From Bacteroidota bacterium (GTDB lineage Bacteria > Bacteroidota > Bacteroidia > B-17B0 > Aurantibacillaceae): a DNA stretch of 64,000 bases. The DNA lies in NCBI GenBank assembly GCA_018267825.1, contig JAFDXR010000005.1, forward strand, positions 62,001 to 126,000, read 5' to 3'. How positions within the stretch are numbered: position 1 is the first letter of the stretch; every line of letters starts with the position of its first letter. The translations under genes were made by a program, and so were the position numbers. Positions 26,983 through 37,554 of this stretch are shown in pieces. Under the pieces are notes generated by a model. The model was not told where the DNA came from, did not search any database, and was given only the letters and a program-made list of their open reading frames with translations.

Positions 26983-27984
26983 ATGAGTATTTCGAAGAAA
27001 ATCGCCCGTAGCTATGTCCTGCCCCTTGCCTTGTTGTTTAAAGCCGATAAATATTTTCTGAGTAAAAAAGAAAAGACCTGCTGCATTATCAATTTTCATG
27101 GTGTCAGGAAACACAATGAGAACGTCTTCAACAACAGGCATGTGCCTGAGCGTGAATTCGAAAGAATAATCAGGTATCTGAATAAAAACTATAATATCGT
27201 ACCGCTTAAGGAGCTCTTCGAAATCCATAGAAGAAAAGAGTCACCTTCTAAAAAAACAATTGCCCTGACCTTCGATGATGGATATGAGAACAATTTTACG
27301 ATTGCCCTGCCTATTCTGAAAAAATACAATACGCCTGCCACTTTTTTTATTATTTCCAAATCGCTTATTGAAGATAATTTCGCTTCGTGGCCCGATGTCA
27401 TTGACGTTGTTAAAAAATATCATGGCCAGGACATCACTGTCGATAATTTAAATTTTGAATACCCTCATTACCATAACAAGGAAAAGGGCGAACTTCTTAA
27501 CTATCTTAAAACGCGTGGTGATCAGGCAGAAGCCATAGCACACAAGCTCCTAGGAAATCACGACTATTTTCAGAAAGAACTAAAAGCATCCCCTGAACTG
27601 CTGGCAAATATTACGGGAAGAAATTTCGCCGCATATGCCAATGAACCCCTGATTGAATTTGGCTCCCATACGCATACCCATCCCAGTTTAGAATATCTGA
27701 CCAAAGATAAAGTGGAAATGGAACTTAAGGAATCAAAGCAAATCCTTGAAAGTAAAATTGGTAAGCCGGTCCTCTCCCTGGCCTTTCCGGATGGAAGTTA
27801 CAATAAAGAAACACTCTCCATTGCCAAGGATCTTGGCTACCTGAACATGGTTGCAGTTAATTATTACTTTAAGGAAAATAACCAGGACCCCAATTTACTC
27901 TCCCGGTTCACCATCAGCAATTCAACAACATTTGAATCAAATGTCTTGCGTTTGTCAAGGGATTTTGACCTCTATGGATTCTAG
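26983..27984 (+). CDS. polysaccharide deacetylase (NodB-like, carbohydrate esterase 4)
   Basis: 333 aa, cytoplasmic-looking (no signal peptide). ALTFDDGYENNF (near residue 95) gives the first NodB motif with its two catalytic/metal aspartates. FGSHTHTHPSL (near 226) gives the metal-binding histidine motif, and LSLAFPDGSYN (near 265) gives the third. An insertion of about 100 residues separates motifs 1 and 2. Family members remove acetyl groups from N-acetylated sugars in peptidoglycan, chitin-like or surface polysaccharides. It converges with the GNAT gene, with 6 bases between the two stops. Confidence 0.85.
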   Translation: MSISKKIARSYVLPLALLFKADKYFLSKKEKTCCIINFHGVRKHNENVFNNRHVPEREFERIIRYLNKNYNIVPLKELFEIHRRKESPSKKTIALTFDDGYENNFTIALPILKKYNTPATFFIISKSLIEDNFASWPDVIDVVKKYHGQDITVDNLNFEYPHYHNKEKGELLNYLKTRGDQAEAIAHKLLGNHDYFQKELKASPELLANITGRNFAAYANEPLIEFGSHTHTHPSLEYLTKDKVEMELKESKQILESKIGKPVLSLAFPDGSYNKETLSIAKDLGYLNMVAVNYYFKENNQDPNLLSRFTISNSTTFESNVLRLSRDFDLYGF

Positions 27985-27990
27985 TCTTTA

Positions 27991-28926
27991 TTACCAGGTA
28001 TCAAAATCGGCAGCTGAAAACTTGAAGGAAATGTCGGAATATTCCTGAGATAAGAATAGATAACCGTAAGGCATCTGCCCCTTAAGCGGTAAGATTTGTT
28101 TTAGCAAAAAATCATTTGCAGTTCCTTCCTGGTAGTGAAAGTGAATGGATGTGCAACCGGCTCTTTTTGCTATCTTTTTCAGAACCTGCAAGGCTTTCAT
28201 GAAATTTTCCTGGTCGGTATTCTCAAAATCTCCAACCCATAAAAGACCGTCAAATTTTATCCAGAAGTTTATACCACAAATCTTTATGATATACTTGTCA
28301 GCGCTGGATTTATATGTAAAATAACTGTGGTCATGGATCACTCCGGCTATATCAGATGTAAGAACTGAATTACCAAAAAAAGACACTTCACTTCTGTATT
28401 TCCTTAATAAAGCACTTAGATAAGAGTTGTAAAGGCTTTTCAGAAATGGCATTTTCTTTACAGCTTTTGCAAGCGGAACAGCTGACACTTTTTGCGCGTA
28501 GTTATTTATGTTTTCTTTGTGTTGCCAATTGAGTTTTTTAATCCTTAAACCGTAGATTGTTTTGTTTGGGAATCCATAGATAAACGAAACACCTTGACTA
28601 TACGCGTCCTTGTATGCACTTTCTGCAAGACGTAAAAACAAGCCCTGGCCTCCGAAATTCTTATGAGTCATAGAGTCACAAGACTGACCAATGTAAAATT
28701 CCATATTTTTATATATGGCTTTTTGGGAAATTATTCCATAGAAAGAGACCGCTTCTCCTGAATCTGATATAGCAACCTTGGAAAGTCTTAGTTTTTGGTA
28801 ACTGGAAAAAAACTTAGACCTTATGTAGGCTAACTTAACCTCAAATCCGAAAGCACTTTTGTAAAGGGGAATTAAATTTGCAATGTAGTTCTCGTGGAAA
28901 GAATGGACTCTGACTTCAAAATTCAT
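27991..28926 (-). CDS. GNAT-family N-acetyltransferase-like protein
   Basis: 311 aa. The N-terminal half has the GNAT look of polysaccharide-cluster acetyltransferases: a substrate-binding strand region, an IGQSCDSMTHKNFGGQGLFLRLAESAY segment resembling the Q/RxxGxG/A acetyl-CoA pyrophosphate-binding turn, and FIYGFPNKTIYGLRIKKLNW, typical of the fold's later strands. The C-terminal half is a second similar unit. The acceptor is unknown. Beside a NodB deacetylase it may modify cell-surface glycans, which is inference from context. Confidence 0.65.
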   Translation of the reverse strand: MNFEVRVHSFHENYIANLIPLYKSAFGFEVKLAYIRSKFFSSYQKLRLSKVAISDSGEAVSFYGIISQKAIYKNMEFYIGQSCDSMTHKNFGGQGLFLRLAESAYKDAYSQGVSFIYGFPNKTIYGLRIKKLNWQHKENINNYAQKVSAVPLAKAVKKMPFLKSLYNSYLSALLRKYRSEVSFFGNSVLTSDIAGVIHDHSYFTYKSSADKYIIKICGINFWIKFDGLLWVGDFENTDQENFMKALQVLKKIAKRAGCTSIHFHYQEGTANDFLLKQILPLKGQMPYGYLFLSQEYSDISFKFSAADFDTW

Positions 28927-29020
28927 AGGTAAAAAAGGACAAAAATAACAATAATTAATGGAGTAATCGTTTCCTGCCGGAAGTCCACACTGGCATTGTC
29001 TAAGTTTAAATAGAGCGAAA

Positions 29021-29782
29021 TCAATCTTTCTGCATCAAACCAAGAATCTCGCTTTTCTTTCTTCGTGGAACCTCTATCACCATACCATCTTTCATTGTAA
29101 TCAAACAATTTTGTCCTTTGGAATAAAACTGAACAAAATTGAGATTTATATAAGTGTTTTTACTCACCTTGACCATATATGGATGGTCAGCAAGTATAAA
29201 AGAGAAGTCTGCAAGCTCTTTGGATGAAAAGTATTTGTCATCAGAGGAAGTTTTAAATGTCGTGCATTTACTCTCCGATTTGATCCACACTATTTCTTCA
29301 ATATTCAGGAAAAATACATTGTTTCCATTGTGAATTGAAATTTTTGAGATGACCAATTGTTGAAGGTCGTACGATTTAATGATCGATTTCAAATCCTGCT
29401 GTTTGGGCGCACGTTCATGTAACCTGGTTTTAATTCTTTCAAGGGTCTTCGAGAATTTTTCGGAATTAATAGGTTTTACGACATAGTCAAGTGCATTAAA
29501 TTCAAATGCTTTTAGCGCATAGCTGTCAAAACCAGAAATAAAGACCACCTCAAAATCAATATTCTCAAACCTCTCCAATAAATCAAATCCATTGCCTGAA
29601 GGCATTTTTATATCTAAAAAAACCACATGGGGCTTTTTCTCAGTGATTACCTCATATGCTTCATCCAGGTCAGCAGCTTCTCCTATAATTTCAAAGCAGC
29701 TATCAAGTTGTGCAACTAATTTGATAATAAGTGCTCTATTGGATTGTTCATCGTCAATAACCACGGAACTAATCTTCATCAT
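29021..29782 (-). CDS. LytTR-family response regulator
   Basis: 253 aa. An N-terminal receiver domain (acidic VVIDDE, phospho-acceptor D57 in VFLDIKMPSG, and KPI near 105) is followed by a LytTR DNA-binding domain (IVWIKSESKCTTFKT, then HPYMVKVSKNTYINL). It is the cognate partner of the sensor kinase at 29769-32831: its start codon overlaps the kinase stop by 11-14 bases, depending on which of two adjacent ATGs is used. LytTR regulators bind imperfect direct repeats upstream of target genes; the surface proteins nearby are plausible targets but unproven. Confidence 0.9.
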   Translation of the reverse strand: MMKISSVVIDDEQSNRALIIKLVAQLDSCFEIIGEAADLDEAYEVITEKKPHVVFLDIKMPSGNGFDLLERFENIDFEVVFISGFDSYALKAFEFNALDYVVKPINSEKFSKTLERIKTRLHERAPKQQDLKSIIKSYDLQQLVISKISIHNGNNVFFLNIEEIVWIKSESKCTTFKTSSDDKYFSSKELADFSFILADHPYMVKVSKNTYINLNFVQFYSKGQNCLITMKDGMVIEVPRRKKSEILGLMQKD

Positions 29783-32700
29783 TTTCTTGAGGGTTTAAAT
29801 TATTTGGTAAAAAAATAGTGACCCGCGTTCCGGACGAATTATGCTCGGGATCTGCCAGGTCATCATAAACTACCCTGGAGTCCTCTCTGTTATATAAAAA
29901 ATTGATGCTGCTTAATCGCTGCTCAGTTATTTTTATACCATACGATTTTGTATTATTGGTTCTTAACTTCGCTTTTTCAGCACCTTGTCCTTTTCCGTTG
30001 TCCTGGATGGTTAATATCAGGTTTCTTTGATTTTTGATAACAATAATATGTAATTCACCTGCCCTCTGCCTTTGCACAGGTAAAAGACCATGCCAGATAG
30101 CATTTTCAATGATAGGGTTAAGGATAAGAGGGGGCAGGTAAGTTTTATTCAATGGAATGTCATTTTCAACATGAATCTTGAAAATGAACTTATTCTCAAA
30201 TCGCAGTTGTTCCAGCCTTAAATAGATTTTAATAAGGTCAAGTTCCTCCTCCAGCGTGATGAGTTGCATCGACGAGTAATCCAAAATGTACCTCACAAGT
30301 AAACCAAATTCGGCCAGGTAATAATTGGCCTTAGCGGTTTCATTATCTAAAATAAGATTCTGAATTGCCGAGAGGCAATTAGACATGAAGTGTGGATTTA
30401 TCTGGGCTTTCAGAGCTATCAGTTTATATTCCAGGATTAACTGCTCATTTTTGATTTTGAGCGCCTCCTTCTTTCGGCTTCGTTTCACGCTCCACCAGAT
30501 TATAGACGTGATAATAAATAGAGCACTGATGAATAAAAGAATTTGGAAGATGAAATTTTGCCAGAAAGCCGGCACGACTTTAAATGGTATTTCAATTTTC
30601 AGATCGCTATATTGCGCTTTAACCGGAAGCACAACAAGGGTGTAGCTACCAGGATATAAATGATTAAATTTTACCGTCGAATTCTGTAAATAGCCATGAT
30701 CGGGTCTCTCCCCTTTTAACACATATTTTATTAAGGGCTTCTCATCGCTTAATGATATGGCATCGAACTTGAATTCAACCGAATTATCCGTGCTCTTAAT
30801 TTCACTAAAATGAGTGGGCAATATTAAAATTGAATCGATCCGGATACTGGATAAATTCAAAAATAGCTTCTTTGGTCTGAGGATTTTAATATCATAATCA
30901 ATGATACCAAGCCCATTTTTGGAATTGATATAAACCTTGTCTTCAAACAGAAGTGCCTTCTGAACTTCTCCTTCAAAAATGCACTCCCAATTCTGTTGAA
31001 CTCCATTTTTATAAGAACTATCCGATATAAACAGCCCCTTATTGGTAGATAAGAGCGCGATATGTTTTTCCGTGAAACTTATATTGTTAACTATATCGCT
31101 GGGCAATCCATCTTTGACGGTAAAATGACTGATGGCTTTTCCGTTCATTATAAAAATGCCATTCCCTTCTGTAGTAAACCAAATGTTGTTCCGGTTGTCT
31201 TTAGCTATCGATGTGACAATAGAATTTAACGTAGGGGCTAAATACCCTTTGGCTATCAGAGTTTCGCTTTCCGTCACCAATATCCCGCCGATTTTTTTCC
31301 CGGCTTGATGAAACGATGAGGGATATTCGTAAACACCATTTTCTGTTCCAAGCAGCAATCTGTTCCCGTTTAGAAAGCCGCAAAGGATCTTGCAGCCAAA
31401 ATCTATTTGTTTCACAGCCTTATCATTTACATAGAACATAATACCCTTTCTCCAAACAGAGATAAGCGTATCTGCACTTTTTGATATTATACTTGTTGCC
31501 GTTGGTTCATTTATAGTGGACGTTTTAGAATGCCTGTTTTTATCCAGGTCGAATTTCTCATTGCTGAAGCGAAACGAAATCCGGTAATCACCGTTATGCT
31601 TTTCAATATCTATCGGTTCATTGTTGTCCGACTGCCTTATCTTTGTTATTTTGTTATTTTCAATAAAAAAGACAGCGCCGGTACTATTGCCGATAAACAG
31701 TTTCGTGCCTATTTTTTCCAATAAGCTGATGTTTGTACCAAGTAATTCAGGTTCTTCAAAGTGTTGGTGACTGATATTACGAAAATGGAAAAGACCAGCA
31801 TTTGACGTGGACAACCAGATACTATTCTGTTGATCAATCAATACATCGTTGACTGTTGTCCCTAAAAAGAAATGATTAATGATAGAATCATTCTCATCGA
31901 GTTCATACAGCCCGTCGTTATAACATCCCAGCCATAGGTGATTATTGGAATCCAAAGTATAGTTTAAGATCACTGAATTATGAATCTTCCTGCAAAGCAG
32001 TTCGTTCGATTTTTCAATATATCTGTACAGGTAATTATGAGATGTAAAATAGATAGCGTTCCTGCATAGTTTGATGTTGCGAACCGAAGACTTCAGGTAG
32101 TTTGAAGGAAGCTGGATTGACTTATAGCCATTCTTAATTGGCAATTCCAGATAGATGTGTCCGGTAGAACACATCTTCATAAATTTGTTTTCTTCTTTAT
32201 GCAAATAGACTGGAAGTAGGGTATTACCTGCTTTAAGCGCCCGGATCAGAATGCAATCTGATTTCATGTCTTCACAAAGTTCGATAGGCACGTAGCGACC
32301 ACCCTTTTTAATAAACTTATAGCTATGTCCTTTGGTCATGGCATAGATATTTAAAGAGTCATCCACATATAAGGCTACTATTTCACTCACTGAATTTCTC
32401 AGGGATTCAGAAATAGCTTCAATACCTTTTATTATAATGGCGCTGTCATTACGGATTTCATATATTCTTGCATTCGAATTAGCAACCCACTTGCGTCCGC
32501 TGGCATTCTCATATATGGAGTAAATGAAAGAATCTTTGAACGGCAGATTTTGCAGTACATGCTTAAATTCTGAACCGGTATATTTCAGTGTTCCATACTT
32601 CGAAAAGGCCCAGATGTAGCCCTCCTTGTCTTGATGTAAATTATAGATCTCGTCCGTTAACAGACCGTCTTTTGTCGTATAGTTTTTAAAATTGAAGGTT

Positions 32701-32831
32701 TGAGCGGAGATTGTCAGGTTAACCAGGAAAGTTGCACAAAATAGCAGATACAAAAATGTATATGGCTTCAATCGTTTTCTTTTTTCAGGCAATCTTATAC
32801 CAAACATAAGTAAATGAGCAAATTTCACCAT
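29769..32831 (-). CDS. hybrid-type sensor histidine kinase with beta-propeller sensor
   Basis: 1020 aa. There is an N-terminal signal peptide/anchor (YTFLYLLFCATFLVNLTISAQ), then seven-bladed-propeller Reg_prop-like repeats (for example WLSTSNAGLFHF, LWLGCYNDGLYEL), a Y_Y_Y-like domain (YVLKGERPDHGYLQNSTVKFNHLYPGSY), one transmembrane segment (ILLFISALFIITSIIWWSV) and a LytS/YehU-type histidine kinase core. Its phospho-acceptor is in LKAQINPHFMSN (histidine near residue 813), followed by a GHKL ATP-binding domain (NPIIENAIWHGL, IQDNGKGQG). This topology puts the sensor in the periplasm. It is co-transcribed with the LytTR regulator downstream. Confidence 0.9.
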   Translation of the reverse strand: MVKFAHLLMFGIRLPEKRKRLKPYTFLYLLFCATFLVNLTISAQTFNFKNYTTKDGLLTDEIYNLHQDKEGYIWAFSKYGTLKYTGSEFKHVLQNLPFKDSFIYSIYENASGRKWVANSNARIYEIRNDSAIIIKGIEAISESLRNSVSEIVALYVDDSLNIYAMTKGHSYKFIKKGGRYVPIELCEDMKSDCILIRALKAGNTLLPVYLHKEENKFMKMCSTGHIYLELPIKNGYKSIQLPSNYLKSSVRNIKLCRNAIYFTSHNYLYRYIEKSNELLCRKIHNSVILNYTLDSNNHLWLGCYNDGLYELDENDSIINHFFLGTTVNDVLIDQQNSIWLSTSNAGLFHFRNISHQHFEEPELLGTNISLLEKIGTKLFIGNSTGAVFFIENNKITKIRQSDNNEPIDIEKHNGDYRISFRFSNEKFDLDKNRHSKTSTINEPTATSIISKSADTLISVWRKGIMFYVNDKAVKQIDFGCKILCGFLNGNRLLLGTENGVYEYPSSFHQAGKKIGGILVTESETLIAKGYLAPTLNSIVTSIAKDNRNNIWFTTEGNGIFIMNGKAISHFTVKDGLPSDIVNNISFTEKHIALLSTNKGLFISDSSYKNGVQQNWECIFEGEVQKALLFEDKVYINSKNGLGIIDYDIKILRPKKLFLNLSSIRIDSILILPTHFSEIKSTDNSVEFKFDAISLSDEKPLIKYVLKGERPDHGYLQNSTVKFNHLYPGSYTLVVLPVKAQYSDLKIEIPFKVVPAFWQNFIFQILLFISALFIITSIIWWSVKRSRKKEALKIKNEQLILEYKLIALKAQINPHFMSNCLSAIQNLILDNETAKANYYLAEFGLLVRYILDYSSMQLITLEEELDLIKIYLRLEQLRFENKFIFKIHVENDIPLNKTYLPPLILNPIIENAIWHGLLPVQRQRAGELHIIVIKNQRNLILTIQDNGKGQGAEKAKLRTNNTKSYGIKITEQRLSSINFLYNREDSRVVYDDLADPEHNSSGTRVTIFLPNNLNPQENDED

Positions 32832-33115
32832 TTCTGACCTAAATAAAAAATCCGGCTTTTAAGTCAATGTAGTTTAAATGCAAACATGTTACTAAAGAAA
32901 GTTTGCTTTGCACCTGGATCAACTGATCCTAAATGTGTTGCAGGGTGTTGTTGCCAGGTTTTAATATGATCCTGTAAAAACCGGGTTTTGTTTTGTGCAA
33001 TAAATCCGCCCTGTGGTATAAATTTCAATGACCACCAAACTACTTTTGGCCGGAACTTTAACATAAGCGTTAACCGAAAAGCTTGAAATGAGTAGGTATA
33101 TCTAAAAACTATTGT

Positions 33116-36100
33116 ATGAAAAGACTATTTCTGATTTTATTCTTTGCGATCTTAATTTCCGGTGCCTGGGCTCAAATAAACATTGTCCCTAACCCAAGTT
33201 TTGATCAAACCATCACCTCATGCCCAACCGGGCTGGCTCAATGGGATAAATGTGACAACTGGAACAACGTCAATATGAATGTGGGTGCAGGATCCAACTG
33301 GGGAACACCAGACTATTACCAAACCTGTGGTACAGGTGGCACGGCTCCACCAGCAACAGCGTCCGGTACGTGTTCCCCCCATAGTGGTTCAGGCATGATG
33401 GGTCTCGTACTTTATAACGTAGGATTTCCGAGCTATCGGGAATATATTTCCACACAATTAAATTGCACGATGTTGCCAGGTTTTACCTATACTGTTTCTT
33501 TTTGGGTCACCAATGGCACCGGGCTTCTTAATCCCTATACTATAAAAAACATTGGAATACATTTTTCTTCAGCTCCATTAACCCAAACAGGTTGGGGTTG
33601 TATCACCTCAGTGACTCCGCAATGTGAAATACAGACAAATGTTGCTTCAACGTCGTGGGTACAATATACTTTTGCAGTTACTCCGACCGTTGCCTGTAAT
33701 TATTTAACTCTCGGAAGTTTCCGACCGGATTCACAAAATGGCGTTACTCCAACTTATACGAATAATAATATATGGGTTTTGCAGAGTAATTATGCTAACT
33801 ATTTTTTTGATGACATAAAAGTATTAAAACCTTTTATGACATTCTCATTGACACCTACCATAAGCCAGCCAACCTGCAATACAGTGGCATCTGCAACAGT
33901 AACACCTTCTATTCCTAATATAAGCTTAACCTATTCATGGACTCCTGGAAATTATACAACCACGAGCGTCTCCGGTCTGAGTAGTGGGTTTTATAATGTA
34001 TTTGCCTACAATACCAATACCTGCATTAATTCAGGGACGGTCGGTACTTCCTTTCAGATTAATCCACCTATAACAGCACCCATTTTAACGGTAACGTCAT
34101 CCCCAGCGTCTGTTTGTGCCGGGAAGTCTGTTACCTTACATGCATTGGGATCTTCTAATTACACATGGCAACCTTCCAGTGTCGTCGGTGATTCAATAGT
34201 CTTCCCTGTACTATTTACCCAAACAATCACGGTATATTCCACATTTACCAATGGCTGTGTCAGTACCGGAACGGTCAGTGTCACGGCTTTACCATTACCT
34301 ACTCTGAATATTTCATCTTCACCCACAGTTCTTTGCAGCGGGAACTCAGCAACAATTACGGCCAGCGGGGCCTCAACCTATACCTGGCTGCCGGGAGGTA
34401 ATAGTAATCCAATAATCGTGAGTCCAAACACGAACACGACATATTCCGTCACCGGAACGGGTACGAATGGTTGTAAAAGTAGTTCTACTCTGAACTTAAA
34501 TGTGATACCCACACCTACTTTAAATATTTCAAGCAGCAATACTCTTATCTGTCAGGGAAGTGCAGCAACGTTAACGGCCAGCGGAGCATCAAATTACACC
34601 TGGCTCCCGGGTAATTCCAACACCAATATTAATGTTGTCACTCCACAGGCGTCCGGGATCTTTACTGTTATGGGTACAAATACCAATGTTTGTGTTGGCA
34701 CAAATACAATATCCATCTCTGTATTACCAACGCCTACGGTTCTTATTTCTGCTCCTTCTCTTGTTATATGTCCAGGAATAAGTAATACGCTGATTGCCTC
34801 CGGTGCAACTAATTATACCTGGCAGCCTGTTAATTCCACGAACAGTGTCATTGTTACAACACCAACCACGACTACAACCTATACCGTGTATGCCACAGGT
34901 TCAAACACTTGTGTAACAGCCTCAACAATAACGCTTAATCCAGGCACGCTTATCAACCTGGGTGTTTCTAACTACACGTTTTGCAATAATGCCAGTACAG
35001 GTGTTTCGGTTACAGCTACCTCTACATTTACTGCTGGACCGATTACTTATTCATGGATGCCTGGAAGCATGGCAGGGCAAACAGTTTTTGTCAGTCCGCC
35101 TGCATCAAGTTCCTACACCTTGTATGCAAGTTCGCCCAATGGTTGTCCTAATTCTGCGACATTGTCTGTAAGCGTTGTAACAAATTGTTGTTCTCAATCT
35201 ACAACCGGATTAACGCCTTTGACAGCTATAACCGGCACATACACTAATAATTCATACTTCCTGGCAAATAGCTGTACGTTGACAAATACAAGTGCTTTCA
35301 ATAATTCAGAGGTTTTGATGATGCCAAATGTAAATATTACAATCCCGCAGGGCATGGTTCTTAACCTGGACCACACACACCTATATGCCTGTGGTATTAA
35401 AATGTGGCAGGGAATCGTAGTTCAGGATGGGGGACAGATCACAAGTTCATATAACCCTACCAGCGGCAGTAGTATGATAGAAGATGCCCTTACGGGTATA
35501 GAGGTAAATGGAATTACTTCTGCCGGCGCAAATCCTCCGATCCTTATAAGCAATTTGATCTTCAACAAAAACTATATCGGCATAACACTTAGCAACTCGC
35601 AGCCTACTATCACCTCCATTCCACTGGGAATTTCGGAATGTGTATTTTCAAGCAGGCAGATCAGCTTTGCTTCTCCTGGACCTTTTAATAATACCAGCTG
35701 GCCAAATTCATCGAATACTACCGGCGGTTTAAGATTTCCAGTATCACCCACAGCTACACAAGGCTTGTTTGCTCCATATTTATTAACAGGCTTCCAAACT
35801 AACCTGAAACTCCCTTATAGTAATCAACCGGGTCATATCGGTATAAAAATCCAAAATGTGGGTCAACAGTCGGGAGCACCTCCGACTAACGGAGTGGATA
35901 TTGGAGTTGTATACCCTAACGGGAATGGCATGTTTAATTTATTTGACGGACTTGGGGTCGGGATAGAAGTCGAAGACGCCAGTTTAACAACGATAAATAA
36001 TGTGTTTCAAAATGCGCAACGGTACCAGGTCGGTAGTAACTGGTTCGGAGGTTATGGAATTAAACAGAACATCTCAGGCTTGATGAACGCCCGGTTAAAT

Positions 36101-37489
36101 TTAAGTCCAACTTCGTTCTCTACTTCCTGTGGAAACTTGTTTTGGGACTGTATGACTTCCGTGAGAGCTGACAATGCCTATGATGTGAATATTGAATATG
36201 GTACTTACAGAAGCAGTCATAATTCCAACCCTTCAGCGATGATAGGCGATACTGCGATTATGCTTCAATCCAACAGGTTTAATTATAATATTCAAAACTG
36301 CCAGTTCAACAATATCGCTAACAGCATTATTACCAACGCGACCATTGGGACTTATGCTTTGCCTAGCGGTACAGTAAGTGGAACATACGCCAATAATATA
36401 GACATCGAAGAAAACTATTTTGGTCCGGAGGTTGCCAGTAATGTTACACAGCTCCCGGGAATGGAATACTCCGGCGATGCTATAAGCGTTCTCGGTAATG
36501 GTGGCTCTAACTGGCAGCTCATGGGGGCTTGCAAAATTGCCAGCAACAAGATAGATAGAAGTTTCAGAGGGATTCGGGCAAGCAATATGGTAAACTACCC
36601 GACAGTTATCGGAGGAAATAATATCCAAATCGTTACCGACTACATACAAACCACAGCTTCACAGTATGGAATATATGTTAATGGCAGCCAGGATTACTTA
36701 ACCATAGAGGATAATAATGTTGCAGGAGATGGTGGCAATCCTTTGAATACCCGGATTAGATTGATAAATTCAGTGAACAATACGACCCTGTCGTCTGTGT
36801 CTCCGATAGTAACCTGCAATAGAGTTTCAGACGCCTATATCGGCTTTGAGTTTGACGGTCCTCAGCCAGGTACAGTATGGACAAATAATCAAATGTTCCA
36901 AAAAATGTTCATAGGACTTTCTCTTGTTAATAACGGAATCATCGGCACACAGGGAAGTGCAGGTACATCTTGCGGGAACTATTGGTACGATGTGCTGCCC
37001 GATTTATGGAGTACAAATTGGAATACATATGTTGATAATTCCAGCTCTGCTGCTTCCGGTTCCTTTCTGTGGTGTATGAATATGCAAAATTCCTTCCCGG
37101 TAAATAATGGTGGGGCAAATCCTTTCAGTACAGTTTTAAACCCTAGTACATTGGGTTATTCTTCCAATATTCCTGGAGACTGCATTAGTTCATATCCTTC
37201 AGGACCAAGCCAGAGAATGATGCAACAAACAAAATCAAAAGACATCAGTAGTTCTGACATCAGGATTTTCCCGAACCCTTCAAATGATAAAGTCATCGTT
37301 TCTTCTTCGAAAGCGATTCAATATGTAAGGGTGACGGATTTATCCGGAAAAGTAGTTCTGGAAAAATCTGCCCTTAGCGGTGAGGAAAACAGTTTAGATG
37401 TTTCATCACTAAAACCTTCTGTGTATATTATTGAAGTTCATCTGAGTGAAAATAAAACAATCCGGGAAAAGCTTATCAAAGCTAATTAA
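33116..37489 (+). CDS. T9SS cargo protein with Ig-like repeats, beta-helix region and type A sorting domain
   Basis: 1457 aa. A signal peptide (LFLILFFAILISGAWAQ) is followed by an N-terminal domain (about 20-225) homologous to that of the protein at 23413 (GTPDYY...GTCSPHSG...LYNVG-P-YREY). One SprB-like repeat and about five Ig-like modules come next. A long region (about 700-1370) with many short beta-strand turns and right-handed beta-helix-like repeats (ISNLIFNKNYIGITLSN, IEDNNVAGDGG) leads to a type A T9SS sorting domain (FPNPSNDKVIV...YIIEVHLSENKTIREKLIKAN). The two surface proteins share their front end but use different sorting systems (A here, B there). Confidence 0.85.
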   Translation: MKRLFLILFFAILISGAWAQINIVPNPSFDQTITSCPTGLAQWDKCDNWNNVNMNVGAGSNWGTPDYYQTCGTGGTAPPATASGTCSPHSGSGMMGLVLYNVGFPSYREYISTQLNCTMLPGFTYTVSFWVTNGTGLLNPYTIKNIGIHFSSAPLTQTGWGCITSVTPQCEIQTNVASTSWVQYTFAVTPTVACNYLTLGSFRPDSQNGVTPTYTNNNIWVLQSNYANYFFDDIKVLKPFMTFSLTPTISQPTCNTVASATVTPSIPNISLTYSWTPGNYTTTSVSGLSSGFYNVFAYNTNTCINSGTVGTSFQINPPITAPILTVTSSPASVCAGKSVTLHALGSSNYTWQPSSVVGDSIVFPVLFTQTITVYSTFTNGCVSTGTVSVTALPLPTLNISSSPTVLCSGNSATITASGASTYTWLPGGNSNPIIVSPNTNTTYSVTGTGTNGCKSSSTLNLNVIPTPTLNISSSNTLICQGSAATLTASGASNYTWLPGNSNTNINVVTPQASGIFTVMGTNTNVCVGTNTISISVLPTPTVLISAPSLVICPGISNTLIASGATNYTWQPVNSTNSVIVTTPTTTTTYTVYATGSNTCVTASTITLNPGTLINLGVSNYTFCNNASTGVSVTATSTFTAGPITYSWMPGSMAGQTVFVSPPASSSYTLYASSPNGCPNSATLSVSVVTNCCSQSTTGLTPLTAITGTYTNNSYFLANSCTLTNTSAFNNSEVLMMPNVNITIPQGMVLNLDHTHLYACGIKMWQGIVVQDGGQITSSYNPTSGSSMIEDALTGIEVNGITSAGANPPILISNLIFNKNYIGITLSNSQPTITSIPLGISECVFSSRQISFASPGPFNNTSWPNSSNTTGGLRFPVSPTATQGLFAPYLLTGFQTNLKLPYSNQPGHIGIKIQNVGQQSGAPPTNGVDIGVVYPNGNGMFNLFDGLGVGIEVEDASLTTINNVFQNAQRYQVGSNWFGGYGIKQNISGLMNARLNLSPTSFSTSCGNLFWDCMTSVRADNAYDVNIEYGTYRSSHNSNPSAMIGDTAIMLQSNRFNYNIQNCQFNNIANSIITNATIGTYALPSGTVSGTYANNIDIEENYFGPEVASNVTQLPGMEYSGDAISVLGNGGSNWQLMGACKIASNKIDRSFRGIRASNMVNYPTVIGGNNIQIVTDYIQTTASQYGIYVNGSQDYLTIEDNNVAGDGGNPLNTRIRLINSVNNTTLSSVSPIVTCNRVSDAYIGFEFDGPQPGTVWTNNQMFQKMFIGLSLVNNGIIGTQGSAGTSCGNYWYDVLPDLWSTNWNTYVDNSSSAASGSFLWCMNMQNSFPVNNGGANPFSTVLNPSTLGYSSNIPGDCISSYPSGPSQRMMQQTKSKDISSSDIRIFPNPSNDKVIVSSSKAIQYVRVTDLSGKVVLEKSALSGEENSLDVSSLKPSVYIIEVHLSENKTIREKLIKAN

Positions 37490-37521
37490 TGAACCTTTAT
37501 AACATATAGTTTACCCAAATA

Positions 37522-37554
37522 ATGAAGACCCTTCTAGTTTAGAAGGGTCTTCAT
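37522..37554 (+). terminator. long perfect hairpin after the 33116 gene
   Basis: ATGAAGACCCTTCT (37522-37535) and its complement (37541-37554) form a 14-bp perfect stem with a five-base loop, 33 bases after the stop. No T run follows directly, so it may act as an RNA-stabilising or processing hairpin rather than a textbook terminator. Confidence 0.6.

Noticed and set aside
32864-33064. A small leftward frame of 66 aa between the sensor kinase and the 33116 gene
   Set aside because: Unconvincing composition and no context; it lies in the promoter region between divergent genes.
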